The notes under the pieces: model-generated | The model's database searches: none | What the model was told of the DNA's origin: nothing | The model's input: only the letters and a program-made list of their open reading frames with translations | In this document: piece after piece, positions 34,808 to 44,411 of the stretch | Numbering within the stretch: position 1 is the stretch's first letter | Layout: each line of letters opens with the position of its first letter | NCBI GenBank assembly: GCA_009693705.1 | Contig: SHWS01000009.1 | Location: 1 to 50,399 of the forward strand | Length of the DNA: 50,399 bases | DNA from: Pelagibacteraceae bacterium | GTDB taxonomy: Bacteria; Pseudomonadota; Alphaproteobacteria; Pelagibacterales; Pelagibacteraceae | Direction: 5' to 3' | Program-made: the position numbers and the translations under genes

Positions 34808-37030
34808 TTAAAATAAAGATTGATCTTTAAAAAAATCTTTCATAGGAATTGGTTTTTTTTCTAAGATATATCTATACACATTATAATTTTCTAAGACACG
34901 CTGAACATAATTTCTTGTTTCAGTAAATCTTATTAATTCAACCCAATCCACGTAATCAATTTGTTTTTTTTGTGGATCTTTATTCATTTTTTTCCAATTT
35001 GTAACTCTACTTGGACCAGCGTTATACGCGACTAATGCATAGGGATAGGAACCTTGATAATCTGAAATCAATCCTGCTATATAATGCGAACCAAGATTTA
35101 TGTTATATTCAACATCTGAGGTAAGTCTTGATTTTGAGTAGGGGAGATTAGCTTGCTTTGCAACAACTTTAGCCGTCGGTGGCATTATTTGCATTAAGCC
35201 TTTAGCTCCCACATGACTACCTGCACTCAAATAAAATTCACTTTCTTGTCTTATGATAGATAAAATTAATGCAGCTTCTGGAATTTTACGACCATTAACT
35301 ACTTTCGGAGTGTTTAAAATTGGATAATTGTATTTATTATGAAATCTTTTTTCATAAGAAGCAAATTTTGCTATTTGTATAGCAAAATCTGGTCTCTCAA
35401 TATTTGATGCTAATTCAGCTGCAAGGATTTCACTCCCAGTATTAATATTATCATTTGCCAGATGTCTTAGAAGAAATTTAGAATAAGTGTCTTCATTTAA
35501 TTCGTCTAAAAGATAAACAATTTTTACAAGTTCATTATTAAAAAAAATATTTTTATACTCTTCATTAATTTTCATGTCATCTTCTAATTTGAAATTACCT
35601 TTAGGATTAATCTTCAAAAAGGCTAATTGACCATAATAAGTAGTTAAATATTTAGCTGCTTCTTGATACCAAATTTTTGAATTTTCAATATCATTTAATT
35701 TTTCATAAGTACGACCTAGCCAAAACCCACCACGAGATTTACTAATTGGATAATTTACGTTATTATAAAAATTTTCAAAATGGCTTTTTGCTAATAAGGG
35801 TTTCTTTAAAAAACTTAATGCTATCCATCCACTCATCCACTCAGCATCAGCAAATTCAGGCTCATCATTTAATCCGTGGTTGCTTGAAATTTTATAAGCT
35901 AAGTCGTATTTTTTCTCATAAATTAAAGTTCTTGAAATAATTTCACGTTCTGCCCACCATTTGTCAGGTCTTACAAGGTATTCTCTGGGATTCTTAATCT
36001 TTGTTAAAATTTCAACGGAACCATCAATAAGGTCTCGCTTTCTTCTCCACTTTAAGCGATCATAATTTAACCCAGCATCATTTAAAAGATCTTGAGGAAT
36101 ATTTGCTAAAGCTTGATCTATACCTTGTGCATTTGTCATTAACATTTTTCTAGCTGTATATAAAAGTTTGTAATTTGATGGTAAGAAATTTAATAAATTA
36201 TTTAAGTCTGAAGGTTTGTTATTCCACGCTAAATAATCAGCTCTTTTAATTTGGTCGTTTGGATCAAGATATTTTTTATATCTTTTTCGGAATGAAATTA
36301 ATTGATTTTTTGATAAATCAGCCGTAATCCACCCTTTTTTTATTAATTCTTTACCCCTGTTTAGTTCGCCAGTTAAAATATAACTTTCACCTAATATAAT
36401 TTGACCATAACCGCTTAAGGGCTCATGAGTTTTAAACCAGTCTATTATTTTTTTTGGTGATAACACGTCTATTGAAAGTTTATTTTCCGCAAGGAGCCTT
36501 AATTTATCTATATTTGGATAATTTTTATTGTTTTCAATAAAAAACTTATAATCATAAAAAGAGGCAGTATTTTCAGAAGTTGACAAATAATTCCATTGAA
36601 TAAAATTATGAATTGATTTGTCAGAGGCTTTTTTTGCTGTTTTTAATGAGGTTGTCCATTCTTTTTTTTTCATTTCTGATACAGCTTTTTTTGCAATCTC
36701 AAAGTCACTAGAATTATAATATTTTGAAATATTTATTTTTGGTTTTATGTTTGTTACAACAATTAGTGGTTTTTTTTTTGGAACTTTTAATTCCAGTTTT
36801 TTATCTATTTTTATATCCGAAGTTATAACTTCTTCTGTCGTCTGATTTTTTTTTATAGGTTTTTGTAAAGGCTTCAAACTGCTACTAAGAATTTTTGTAT
36901 TATTTTCCTGTTTTGATAAGTTTGGTTTTTTTAGTGGTATTATCTCTGTTTCTGTAGCAATGATTTTATTATACAAATTAAAAGAAATTAACAAAGTTAA
37001 CACAAAAATGATAAATTTTTTTTTTGACAT
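34808..37030 (-). CDS. Soluble lytic murein transglycosylase (SLT family)
   Basis: A 740-residue exported enzyme that cleaves peptidoglycan to 1,6-anhydro-muropeptides. An N-terminal signal anchor (residues 5-25) is followed by a Pro/Lys-rich low-complexity stretch (about 30-95), a long alpha-helical superhelix with the U and L domain style (about 100-570) and a C-terminal lysozyme-like SLT domain: IIRQESEF (E596 catalytic), GAKGLMQIMPPTA, YNINLGSHYIAGL and VAYNAGPSRVTNW. Domain order matches E. coli Slt70, slightly longer because of the basic linker. It stands alone on the minus strand, divergent from dapA. Confidence 0.93.
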   Translation of the reverse strand: MSKKKFIIFVLTLLISFNLYNKIIATETEIIPLKKPNLSKQENNTKILSSSLKPLQKPIKKNQTTEEVITSDIKIDKKLELKVPKKKPLIVVTNIKPKINISKYYNSSDFEIAKKAVSEMKKKEWTTSLKTAKKASDKSIHNFIQWNYLSTSENTASFYDYKFFIENNKNYPNIDKLRLLAENKLSIDVLSPKKIIDWFKTHEPLSGYGQIILGESYILTGELNRGKELIKKGWITADLSKNQLISFRKRYKKYLDPNDQIKRADYLAWNNKPSDLNNLLNFLPSNYKLLYTARKMLMTNAQGIDQALANIPQDLLNDAGLNYDRLKWRRKRDLIDGSVEILTKIKNPREYLVRPDKWWAEREIISRTLIYEKKYDLAYKISSNHGLNDEPEFADAEWMSGWIALSFLKKPLLAKSHFENFYNNVNYPISKSRGGFWLGRTYEKLNDIENSKIWYQEAAKYLTTYYGQLAFLKINPKGNFKLEDDMKINEEYKNIFFNNELVKIVYLLDELNEDTYSKFLLRHLANDNINTGSEILAAELASNIERPDFAIQIAKFASYEKRFHNKYNYPILNTPKVVNGRKIPEAALILSIIRQESEFYLSAGSHVGAKGLMQIMPPTAKVVAKQANLPYSKSRLTSDVEYNINLGSHYIAGLISDYQGSYPYALVAYNAGPSRVTNWKKMNKDPQKKQIDYVDWVELIRFTETRNYVQRVLENYNVYRYILEKKPIPMKDFFKDQSLF

Positions 37031-37073
37031 AAACTTTTATTATATGAATCTATAAAATATGTTATAAGTATTT

Positions 37074-37958
37074 ATGTTTAAAGGTTCAAATGTTGCTTTA
37101 ATTACACCATTTAGAGAAAATAAATTAGATGAAGAATCTTATATAAAATTAATCCATTTTCAAATTAAAAATGGAACTAATGGTTTAGTTCCTGCGGGCA
37201 CTACGGGCGAGTCACCTACCTTAAGTCACGCTGAACATGAACGAATAATAGATTTGTGCATTCAAGAAGCTAAAGGAAAAATACCTGTTATTGCTGGAAC
37301 AGGATCTAACTCAACCGCTGAAGCAATATCTTTAACAGTCCATGCGGAAAAAGCTGGTGCAAACGCAGCTTTAATTGTAACACCTTATTATAACAAACCT
37401 ACCCAAGAAGGGTTATATCAACACTATAAGGCAATTAACGATAGATGTGGGATACCAATAATAATTTATAATATACCTGGAAGATCTGTGGTTGATATGT
37501 CTGTTGATACAATGGCTCGTTTATATGAGTTAAAAAATATCGTTGGTGTAAAAGATGCAACTGGAAATTTAGATAGAGTTGATCAACAATTAAAGAAAAT
37601 GGGTAAAGATTTTATACAATTAACCGGTAACGATGATAATGCTCTTGAATTTAATCAAAGAGGTGGCATAGGTTCTATTAGCGTTACAGCTAATATTGCT
37701 CCAAAACTTTGTTCAGATTTTCAAAAATTTTCTATTTCAAATGATGTTAATGAAAAAAAAGAAGCAAAAATATTAGATAAAATACTACAACCAGTCCATT
37801 ACTCAATGTTTGTTGAAAGCAATCCAAGCCCAGTAAAATTTGCAGCAAAATTAATGAATTTATGTGAAGACGAAGTTAGATTACCATTAGTTAAGGTAAC
37901 TGAAAATACCAAAGTTATAATTAAAAAAGCCCTACAGTCTGCAAAACTAATTAAATGA
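37074..37958 (+). CDS. dapA: 4-hydroxy-tetrahydrodipicolinate synthase
   Basis: A 294-residue class I aldolase for the first committed step of lysine and diaminopimelate synthesis. Visible residues: [10 protein letters not shown] (TT at 43-44), YNIPGR (Y132) and the Schiff-base lysine in VGVKDATGN (K160). Length is standard. It overlaps smpB by four bases (ATGA). A TTGACA hexamer lies at 37024-37029 across the transglycosylase start codon, but no -10 box is at the ideal distance, so the promoter is unclear. Confidence 0.96.
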   Translation: MFKGSNVALITPFRENKLDEESYIKLIHFQIKNGTNGLVPAGTTGESPTLSHAEHERIIDLCIQEAKGKIPVIAGTGSNSTAEAISLTVHAEKAGANAALIVTPYYNKPTQEGLYQHYKAINDRCGIPIIIYNIPGRSVVDMSVDTMARLYELKNIVGVKDATGNLDRVDQQLKKMGKDFIQLTGNDDNALEFNQRGGIGSISVTANIAPKLCSDFQKFSISNDVNEKKEAKILDKILQPVHYSMFVESNPSPVKFAAKLMNLCEDEVRLPLVKVTENTKVIIKKALQSAKLIK

Positions 37959-38425
37959 GTCAAAAAACCAACTCTGGTTTGAAAGTTATTTGTTTAAATA
38001 GAAAAGCAAGTTTTAATTATTTTTTTGAAGATCTTCTAGAGGCTGGAATTGTGCTTAAAGGTTCTGAAATTAAATCAATTAGGGAGGGCAAAGTTAATAT
38101 TGCTGACTCATATGCTGTAGAAAAAAATGGTGAATTAGTTTTGATCAATTCGCATATTGCTGCTTACAAACAAGCAAGTTATTCAAATCACCGACCAGAT
38201 GATGAAAGAAAACTTTTGTTAAATAAAAAAGAAATTAATAAAATAGCGGGTAAAATACAAAGAGATGGGCTTACAATTGTTCCAACTAAAATGTATTTTA
38301 AAAAAGGTAAAGTGAAAATAGAACTTGCTATTGCAAAAGGAAAAAAACTATTTGATAAAAGAGCTGTAAAAAAAAATCGAGATTGGAATCGTGAAAAATC
38401 AAGACTTATTAGAAAATCAGGGTAA
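37955..38425 (+). CDS. smpB: SsrA-binding protein SmpB
   Basis: A 156-residue tmRNA-binding protein for ribosome rescue. It has [29 protein letters not shown] (in pieces, about residues 16-43), ADSYAV, the [11 protein letters not shown] segment and the basic tail [22 protein letters not shown] typical of the family. It overlaps dapA by four bases and the folK frame by 35. tmRNA itself is not in this window. Confidence 0.96.
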   Translation: MSQKTNSGLKVICLNRKASFNYFFEDLLEAGIVLKGSEIKSIREGKVNIADSYAVEKNGELVLINSHIAAYKQASYSNHRPDDERKLLLNKKEINKIAGKIQRDGLTIVPTKMYFKKGKVKIELAIAKGKKLFDKRAVKKNRDWNREKSRLIRKSG

Positions 38426-38906
38426 AAGAGGTGTTTATCTTGGCATAGGTTCTAACATTGGTAATAGATTTAGAAATATAGATTTGGCTAAATATTATCT
38501 TAATACTAATAACATTAAAATTTTGAAAACCTCCAGTTATTACGAGTCATTATCTTGGCCCAATTCTAACTATCCTAAATTTATAAATATTGTCTTAAAA
38601 GTTTTTACTAATTTGGAACCAATAGAATTGTTAAAAATTTGTAGATCAATAGAAATTTTATTGGGCAGAAAAAAAAATCCAAAAAATTATCCACGAGAAT
38701 GTGATATCGATATAATTGATTTTAACAATTTGATTTGTGAAAATGAAATTATTTTACCACATAAATCGATGCATCAGCGAAACTTTGTTTTAATCCCTTT
38801 ATTTGAAATAAATAAGAATTGGACACATCCAGTTTCAAAAATAAGCATAAAAAAAATGATTTTTTCTTTATCAACCAAAGATATTAGATCTATAAAACAA
38901 ATTTAA
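38391..38906 (+). CDS. folK: 2-amino-4-hydroxy-6-hydroxymethyldihydropteridine pyrophosphokinase
   Basis: A 171-residue HPPK of the folate pathway. It contains [15 protein letters not shown] (about residues 17-31), a TSSYYES segment, [21 protein letters not shown] (in pieces; the R-x-x-D-x-D metal/ATP site) and [16 protein letters not shown]. The start is a GTG at 38391 inside the smpB gene (35-base overlap); no ATG is available before the first conserved motif. It ends 30 bases before the Rel/Spo gene. Confidence 0.92.
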   Translation: MKNQDLLENQGKRGVYLGIGSNIGNRFRNIDLAKYYLNTNNIKILKTSSYYESLSWPNSNYPKFINIVLKVFTNLEPIELLKICRSIEILLGRKKNPKNYPRECDIDIIDFNNLICENEIILPHKSMHQRNFVLIPLFEINKNWTHPVSKISIKKMIFSLSTKDIRSIKQI

Positions 38907-38936
38907 TTTAGTGCTATAATGTTGTAATAATAAAAT

Positions 38937-40682
38937 ATGATCAATTCAGATGATTTAATTAATAGAGTTAAAAATTATAATAGTTTCTTTAATCCAGAAA
39001 AATTAGCTAAAGCTTACAATTTTGCTATTAAAGCCCATGAAAATCAAAAAAGAGCATCCGGTGATCCGTACTCAATTCACCCAATTGAAGTTGCAAACAT
39101 TCTCACTGATTTAAAGTTAGATAGCGCAACAATCGCAACGGGTTTGTTGCACGACACAATCGAAGATACATTAGCTACTTATGACACAATTAAGCAAGAA
39201 TTTGGTATCGAAATTGCTGACCTGGTAGAGGGTGTAACAAAAATATCAGTTCTTGAAAATACAGCTTTAAACAATTCTAAAGCTGAAAATTTTAGAAAAT
39301 TAATTTTAGCAACATCAAAAGATATTAGAGTTTTATTAGTTAAGATTGCTGATCGATTACACAACATGAGAACTATTAAATCAATTAAAAAAGATGACAA
39401 AAGAAAAAGAATAGCTCATGAAACAATGGAAATTTATGCTCCATTAGCTGAAAGAATGGGAATGCATGTAATAAGAGATGAATTAGAAGATTTGTCTTTT
39501 GAAATATTAAATAACGATGCAAGAGAGTTAATAAAAAAAAGGCTAGAAGAAATTAAACAAGATAAAAAAAATATATTTAATGTTTTGTCCAATGAATTAA
39601 TTAATATTCTAAATGAAAATTTTATTAAAGCAGATATTTTTGGCAGAGAGAAAACCCCTCTTTCAATTTGGAGAAAAGTCCAAAAAAAAAGAGTTTCTCT
39701 AGAGCAAATAACAGACATCATTGGTTTTAGAATTATTTTAGATACCGTTGAAGATTGTTATAAAACACTTGGTATTTTTCACAAAAAATGGAATTGTATT
39801 CCAGGAAAATTTAAAGATTACATATCTTCACCAAAAATTAATGGTTATAAGTCATTGCATACTGCAGTTATTGGTTCAAATAAAAAACCTATTGAAATTC
39901 AAATTAGAACCAAAGAAATGCACGAATTTGCTGAGAGAGGCGTAGCTTCTCATTGGCAATATAAATCTTCTGAAAAATTTAATTCTTTAACTTCAGTGGA
40001 GTATGATTGGCTAAGAGATCTTGTTGAAATTATCGAAAAAAATGAAAACCCTGAGCATTCTTATGAATATACAAAATTACAGATGTTTCAAGAAAACGTA
40101 TTTTGCTTCACACCAAAAGGTTCTATAATAAAGTTGCCCAAAGAAGCTACCCCAATCGATTTTGCTTATGCTGTTCACACTAAAATAGGCGACACCGCAA
40201 TTGGTTGCGAGATCAATGGCAATAAAAGTGCATTACAATCGATCCTGAGAAATGGTGATAGAGTAAATATTATTACTGGAAAAAATAAATCACCATCTTT
40301 ACACTGGATACCTATAACAAAAACTGGGAAGGCTAGAGCGGCTATAAGAAGATATTGGTCTGAAAAAGGAGAGGAAAAAGAGGAGATTACTAAAAAATAT
40401 AATACGACTTTATGGATTTCGCTTCCCGACAAACCTGGCCAATTAGGTGAAATTTCATCTTTAATAGGATCTCATAAACTTAATATATCAAGCCTAGAAA
40501 TGGCAGGACAAAATACGAATTATATTAATTTTAAATTTAAATTAGTTATTAATAATCTCAAAAATTTTACAAATTTTATTGCTGAACTAAAACAAAAGAG
40601 TATAAAATTTAAGATAATTAGACACGAAGATAAAAGAAATGCTTTCACACAAAAAATCCTTAGATATTTTAAGAAAAACTGA
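38937..40682 (+). CDS. Bifunctional (p)ppGpp synthetase/hydrolase, Rel/Spo family (compact)
   Basis: A 581-residue Rsh protein controlling the stringent response. The HD hydrolase domain has SIHPIEVANIL, HDTIED (72-77) and DRLHNMRT (D139), so hydrolysis should be active. The synthetase has REKTPLSIWRK (237-247), IIGFRIIL, INGYKSLHTAV and EIQIRT (320-325). TGS spans about 388-448 and an ACT domain about 491-565. Only some 40 residues lie between TGS and ACT, where long family members carry a helical region and a Cys-rich or zinc-finger domain, so the regulatory half is shortened. A TATAAT at 38915-38920 lies in the gap before it. Symbol left open (spoT/rsh). Confidence 0.93.
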   Translation: MINSDDLINRVKNYNSFFNPEKLAKAYNFAIKAHENQKRASGDPYSIHPIEVANILTDLKLDSATIATGLLHDTIEDTLATYDTIKQEFGIEIADLVEGVTKISVLENTALNNSKAENFRKLILATSKDIRVLLVKIADRLHNMRTIKSIKKDDKRKRIAHETMEIYAPLAERMGMHVIRDELEDLSFEILNNDARELIKKRLEEIKQDKKNIFNVLSNELINILNENFIKADIFGREKTPLSIWRKVQKKRVSLEQITDIIGFRIILDTVEDCYKTLGIFHKKWNCIPGKFKDYISSPKINGYKSLHTAVIGSNKKPIEIQIRTKEMHEFAERGVASHWQYKSSEKFNSLTSVEYDWLRDLVEIIEKNENPEHSYEYTKLQMFQENVFCFTPKGSIIKLPKEATPIDFAYAVHTKIGDTAIGCEINGNKSALQSILRNGDRVNIITGKNKSPSLHWIPITKTGKARAAIRRYWSEKGEEKEEITKKYNTTLWISLPDKPGQLGEISSLIGSHKLNISSLEMAGQNTNYINFKFKLVINNLKNFTNFIAELKQKSIKFKIIRHEDKRNAFTQKILRYFKKN

Positions 40683-41226
40683 TGCTTTATTGGAGGGTCA
40701 TTTTGTTTTATCATCTGGGTTGCATTCCGATAAATATGTTCAATGCGCTAAACTTTTAAGTTTTCCATATTTAGCAAATAAAATTTGTCAGTCTTTAGCT
40801 TTTAAAATAAAAAAAAAATTTAAACAAATTGATTTAATTTTATCACCAGCAATGGGTGGTATTATTATCGGATATGAAATAGGCAAAATTTTAAAATGTG
40901 AAACTATTTTTTGTGAAAGAGTTAACGGTCAATTTACTTTACGAAGAGGTTTTAAAATTAAAAAAGACACTAAAGTTTTGATAATCGAGGACGTTATCAC
41001 TACAGGTAAATCTAGTTTAGAATGTGTTAAATTAATAAAGAATGCTAAAGCAAAAGTTTTGGGGTTTGCATCTATTATTGATAGATCTAATAAAAAAACA
41101 CTTAAGATTAAATCAAAAATTATTTCGCATATAAAAATAAATGCAGCTACTTTTAAGTCAAATACTTTGCCGGCTCATTTAAAACTAATACCAACAACAA
41201 AGCCTGGAAGTAGATTTATTAAGTGA
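40639..41226 (+). CDS. pyrE: Orotate phosphoribosyltransferase
   Basis: A 195-residue PRTase: ALLEGHFVLSSGLHSDKYVQC (in pieces, residues 16-36), LSPAMGGIIIGYE, FCERVNGQFTLRRGF and the PRPP motif VLIIEDVITTGKS (about 113-125). It converts orotate and PRPP to OMP. The start ATG lies 44 bases inside the upstream Rel/Spo gene; the motif spacing from the N-terminus is normal for PyrE. It overlaps pdxJ by four bases. Confidence 0.94.
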   Translation: MLSHKKSLDILRKTDALLEGHFVLSSGLHSDKYVQCAKLLSFPYLANKICQSLAFKIKKKFKQIDLILSPAMGGIIIGYEIGKILKCETIFCERVNGQFTLRRGFKIKKDTKVLIIEDVITTGKSSLECVKLIKNAKAKVLGFASIIDRSNKKTLKIKSKIISHIKINAATFKSNTLPAHLKLIPTTKPGSRFIK

Positions 41227-41942
41227 AAAGATTAGGTATAAATATAGATCATGTTGCAACATTAAGAAATGCAAGAGGCGAAAGCCATCCAGATCCATTA
41301 TACGCAGCAAAATTTGTAACAAAATGTGGTGCTGACTCAGTAACTATCCATTTAAGAGAAGATAGAAGACATATAAATGATATTGACGCTAAAAAAATTT
41401 GTAAACTAGATAAAGTTTTAGTTAATTTAGAAATTTCAATGAATTCCGAAATTGTAAAAACAGCTTTAAATATTGAGCCAGATTTTATTTGTGTGGTACC
41501 AGAAAAAAGAAAAGAAGTAACTACTGAAGGTGGATTAAATCTAGTTTTATATAAAAACGATTTAAAAAAAATTATTGAAAAGTTTAAAAAAAATAAAATT
41601 AGAACCAGTCTGTTTATTAATCCTTCGATCAAGGATATCAGAATTTGCAAAGAAATTAATGTAGATTGTGTAGAAATCCACACTGGTAAATTATCTAATT
41701 TAGTTAAATCAAAAAAAAATTATTTAAATGAATTTAACAAAATTAAAGCTTGTTCTGTATTAGCAAATCATCTGGGCATTGAAGTTCATGCTGGACATGG
41801 CCTAGATTATGAAACAACTAAAATTTTAAATGCAATTGACGAAATTAAAGAATTTAACATAGGACATTTCATAATTGGAGAGTCGGTATTTTGGGGTATT
41901 AATAAAGTTATAAAAAGTTTTAAAAAAATTCTCAAAAATTGA
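41223..41942 (+). CDS. pdxJ: Pyridoxine 5'-phosphate synthase
   Basis: A 239-residue PdxJ. N-terminal LGINIDHVATLRNARG (about 3-18) and ESHPDPLYAAKF, followed by HLREDRRHI, ICVVPEKRKEVTTEGGL, the VEIHTG segment and HAGHGLDYETT. The enzyme condenses 1-deoxyxylulose 5-phosphate with 3-amino-1-hydroxyacetone phosphate to give vitamin B6 phosphate. A GTG start overlapping the pyrE stop (GTGA) is chosen. No other pdx genes are in the window, so pathway completeness cannot be judged. Confidence 0.95.
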   Translation: MKRLGINIDHVATLRNARGESHPDPLYAAKFVTKCGADSVTIHLREDRRHINDIDAKKICKLDKVLVNLEISMNSEIVKTALNIEPDFICVVPEKRKEVTTEGGLNLVLYKNDLKKIIEKFKKNKIRTSLFINPSIKDIRICKEINVDCVEIHTGKLSNLVKSKKNYLNEFNKIKACSVLANHLGIEVHAGHGLDYETTKILNAIDEIKEFNIGHFIIGESVFWGINKVIKSFKKILKN

Positions 41943-41945
41943 TTG

Positions 41946-42329
41946 ATGAAAACTCTTGGAATTGGTGTTGATATTGTTAAAAATCAAAGAATTAAAAGCT
42001 TGGTTAAAAACAGAAACTTTATTAAAAGAGTTTTTAGTAAAAATGAAATTTTAAATTCTAAATTAATTAAAAATAAAACATTTTATTATTCCAAAAGATT
42101 TGCTGCAAAAGAATCTTTTGCTAAAGCTTTAGGCTTAGGATTTCGTAAAGGATTAAATCTTAAAGATATTGAAATTTTAAATGATAGGCTTGGTAAACCG
42201 TACTATAATAAAAACAATAAAGTTAATAGAATGGTTCAAAAAACTTTTAATGTTAAAAAATTTAATTTGTTTCTTTCAATATCTGATGAAAAAGATTATT
42301 CAATTGCTTTTACAATTATAGAAAGTTAA
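41946..42329 (+). CDS. acpS: Holo-[acyl-carrier-protein] synthase
   Basis: A 127-residue phosphopantetheinyl transferase. TLGIGVDIVKNQRI near the N-terminus carries the metal Asp (VDIV) and RFAAKESFAKALGLG carries the Glu/Lys pair (KES). It activates apo-ACP with the pantetheine arm of coenzyme A. I chose the ATG at 41946; a TTG one codon upstream touches the pdxJ stop. The 3' end overlaps lepB by one base (TAATG). Confidence 0.93.
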   Translation: MKTLGIGVDIVKNQRIKSLVKNRNFIKRVFSKNEILNSKLIKNKTFYYSKRFAAKESFAKALGLGFRKGLNLKDIEILNDRLGKPYYNKNNKVNRMVQKTFNVKKFNLFLSISDEKDYSIAFTIIES

Positions 42330-43066
42330 TGAAATTAAACAAAAATTTTTTTTACGAGAATATTAAAACTTTTTTTTATGCATTAATTATTGCTGTTTTT
42401 ATTAGATCTTTGTTTGTACAACCATTTTATATACCTTCTTCTTCAATGGAACCGACGTTAGTTGTCGGTGATAGATTATTTGTGACTAAATATTCTTACG
42501 GTTATAGCAAACATTCATTTCCGTTTAGCCCTCCAATTCTTGATGGCAGAATTTTTTATAAAAAGCCAAATAGAGGAGACGTTGTGGTATTTAAAACACC
42601 TGCTGATAATCGAACTGATTACATTAAAAGGCTGATTGGAATGCCCGGCGATCAAATACAATTTATTAATGGTGATTTATATTTAAATAATAGTAAAGTT
42701 TTTAAATCAAAGATATCTTCTAATGATCAAATTTTTTGTGGAAATAGTGCAATTGATGTATTTACTTACGATGAAAAATTATCTAATGAAAAAATTCATA
42801 AATCTGTTTATTTAAAAAATAATTCATTTCAAAATTCAGATATTTTTACAATTCCTGATAATTATTATTTTTTTTTAGGTGATAATAGAGATTGTTCTAA
42901 AGACAGTAGATTTTTGGCTAGCGTTGGTTACGTTCATCAAGATAATTTAGTCGGTAAAGCTCAATTTATTTTTTTTTCCTCTGATAAAAATTTTGGAAGA
43001 TTTTTTTCATTTTGGAAATGGAATAAATCATTAAGATTTAATAGGTTTTTTAAAAAAATAATTTAA
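42329..43066 (+). CDS. lepB: Signal peptidase I
   Basis: A 245-residue membrane-bound Ser/Lys protease. A single N-terminal helix (about residues 12-30) is followed by PSSSMEPTL with catalytic S39, RGDVVVFKTP, DYIKRLIGMPGD with the general-base K100, and the LGDNRDCSKDSR box (about 186-197). It removes signal peptides of exported proteins such as the binding proteins here. It is coupled to acpS and rnc by TAATG overlaps. Confidence 0.95.
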   Translation: MKLNKNFFYENIKTFFYALIIAVFIRSLFVQPFYIPSSSMEPTLVVGDRLFVTKYSYGYSKHSFPFSPPILDGRIFYKKPNRGDVVVFKTPADNRTDYIKRLIGMPGDQIQFINGDLYLNNSKVFKSKISSNDQIFCGNSAIDVFTYDEKLSNEKIHKSVYLKNNSFQNSDIFTIPDNYYFFLGDNRDCSKDSRFLASVGYVHQDNLVGKAQFIFFSSDKNFGRFFSFWKWNKSLRFNRFFKKII

Positions 43067-43728
43067 TGAAAATAAATTATTCAAATTTAGAGAAAAAATT
43101 AAATATAAAGTTTAAAAATCAAGATTTATTAGTCCAATCTTTAACTCATAAAAGTTTTAATAGTAATAATAATTATGAAAAGTTAGAATTTTTAGGTGAT
43201 CGAGTGTTAGGACTAGTGATTTCAAAAAAATTATTAGATATTTATCCAGAGGAAAAAGTTGGTATTTTAGATAAAAAGTTTGCAGCACTGGTTAATAAAA
43301 AAACATGTTTTCAGATAGCAAAAAGTATTGATCTTGATCAATACATAATAACATTAAATACAAAAAATAAAAAAACCACAATTGAAGACAAAATTATTTC
43401 TGACTGTTGTGAGTCCTTTTTAGGTTATTTGTATTTAGACAAAGGTTTTGATGTGGCTGAGAAGGTTATTTATCTACTCTGGAAAGAACATATTTCTAAT
43501 AGTATTATTACCCAAGTTGATGCTAAAACAAAACTTCAAGAGCTATCTTTGAAAAAATTTAAGAAATTACCAAATTATAAATTGATTTCTAATACAGGTC
43601 CTCGTCATAAGCCTTTTTTCAAAGTAGCAGTAAAATTAATAGACACTAAGTATTTTTTTGGTGAGGGTAATTCAAAAAAAGATGCAGAACAAAATGCTGC
43701 AATTTCATGCCTAATTAATTTAAAATAA
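43066..43728 (+). CDS. rnc: Ribonuclease III
   Basis: A 220-residue endonuclease for double-stranded RNA. It has the RNase III signature YEKLEFLGDRVLGLVIS (about residues 39-55), a second acidic cluster in EDKIISDCCESFLGYLYLD (in pieces, about 107-125), and a C-terminal dsRNA-binding domain (about 155-220, with AKTKLQELS and GEGNSKKDAEQNAA). It processes rRNA and mRNA. In many alphaproteobacteria era follows rnc; here recO follows after two bases. Confidence 0.95.
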   Translation: MKINYSNLEKKLNIKFKNQDLLVQSLTHKSFNSNNNYEKLEFLGDRVLGLVISKKLLDIYPEEKVGILDKKFAALVNKKTCFQIAKSIDLDQYIITLNTKNKKTTIEDKIISDCCESFLGYLYLDKGFDVAEKVIYLLWKEHISNSIITQVDAKTKLQELSLKKFKKLPNYKLISNTGPRHKPFFKVAVKLIDTKYFFGEGNSKKDAEQNAAISCLINLK

Positions 43729-43730
43729 TT

Positions 43731-44411
43731 ATGCATTGGCAAGATATTGGCTTCTTAATTTCAAAAAATAGATATAACGAAAATTCAATAATTGCTGAAT
43801 TTTTTACTAAAGATCATGGCAAAATATCTGGAATTATTTTTGGTGCAACATCTAAAAAAATAAAAAATTATTTACAAATTGGTAATAAGCTTCACATCAA
43901 TTATAGTTCAAAAAATAATTTAAAAATTGGCTATCTTAAAATTGAGATTATAGAAGTTCACACACCGCTATATTTTGATTATAATCAAAAACTTTTCTGC
44001 ATAATATCAGCTATGCATTTAATTAAAATTTTGACAGCTGAATTTCAAAAAAATAATACAATTTATGAATTATTGGAAAATTTATTTTTATTTTTAAATT
44101 TTAATAGTTGGCTAAAAAATTACATCTATTGGGAATTAGAACTTTATAAAGCTTTAGGTTACGATTTAAAATTAGATAATTTTGTTCAAAAATCAATTTT
44201 CCAAAATCAAACTCAATATTTTTCTGTATCCTCTGCTGGAAAAAAAACTGTTCCTAATTTTTTAATTGAAAAAAATATTGAAGTAGTTGATTTAAAAATA
44301 CTGTTAAGTGGTTTAAAATTAGTGAGTGATTTTTTGGAAAAAACTATTTTAAAGCCAAATAACTTAAATTATCCATTTAGTAGATTATTATTTATAAGTA
44401 GTCTTAAATAA
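43731..44411 (+). CDS. recO: DNA repair protein RecO
   Basis: A 226-residue RecO. The N-terminal OB-fold begins WQDIGFLISKNRYNENSIIAEFFTKDHGKISGI (in pieces), typical of RecO, and the helical C-terminal domain includes FNSWLKNYIYWELELYKALGYDLKLDNF-like segments (WELELYKALGYDL). No zinc-binding cysteines are visible, as in the short proteobacterial forms. It supports RecFOR loading of RecA. Its stop abuts the stop of convergent hemB with no spacer. Confidence 0.88.
   Translation: MHWQDIGFLISKNRYNENSIIAEFFTKDHGKISGIIFGATSKKIKNYLQIGNKLHINYSSKNNLKIGYLKIEIIEVHTPLYFDYNQKLFCIISAMHLIKILTAEFQKNNTIYELLENLFLFLNFNSWLKNYIYWELELYKALGYDLKLDNFVQKSIFQNQTQYFSVSSAGKKTVPNFLIEKNIEVVDLKILLSGLKLVSDFLEKTILKPNNLNYPFSRLLFISSLK

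Noticed and set aside
41249-41683. Antisense open frame of 144 codons inside pdxJ
   Set aside because: Fully opposite a strongly conserved gene and without motifs.
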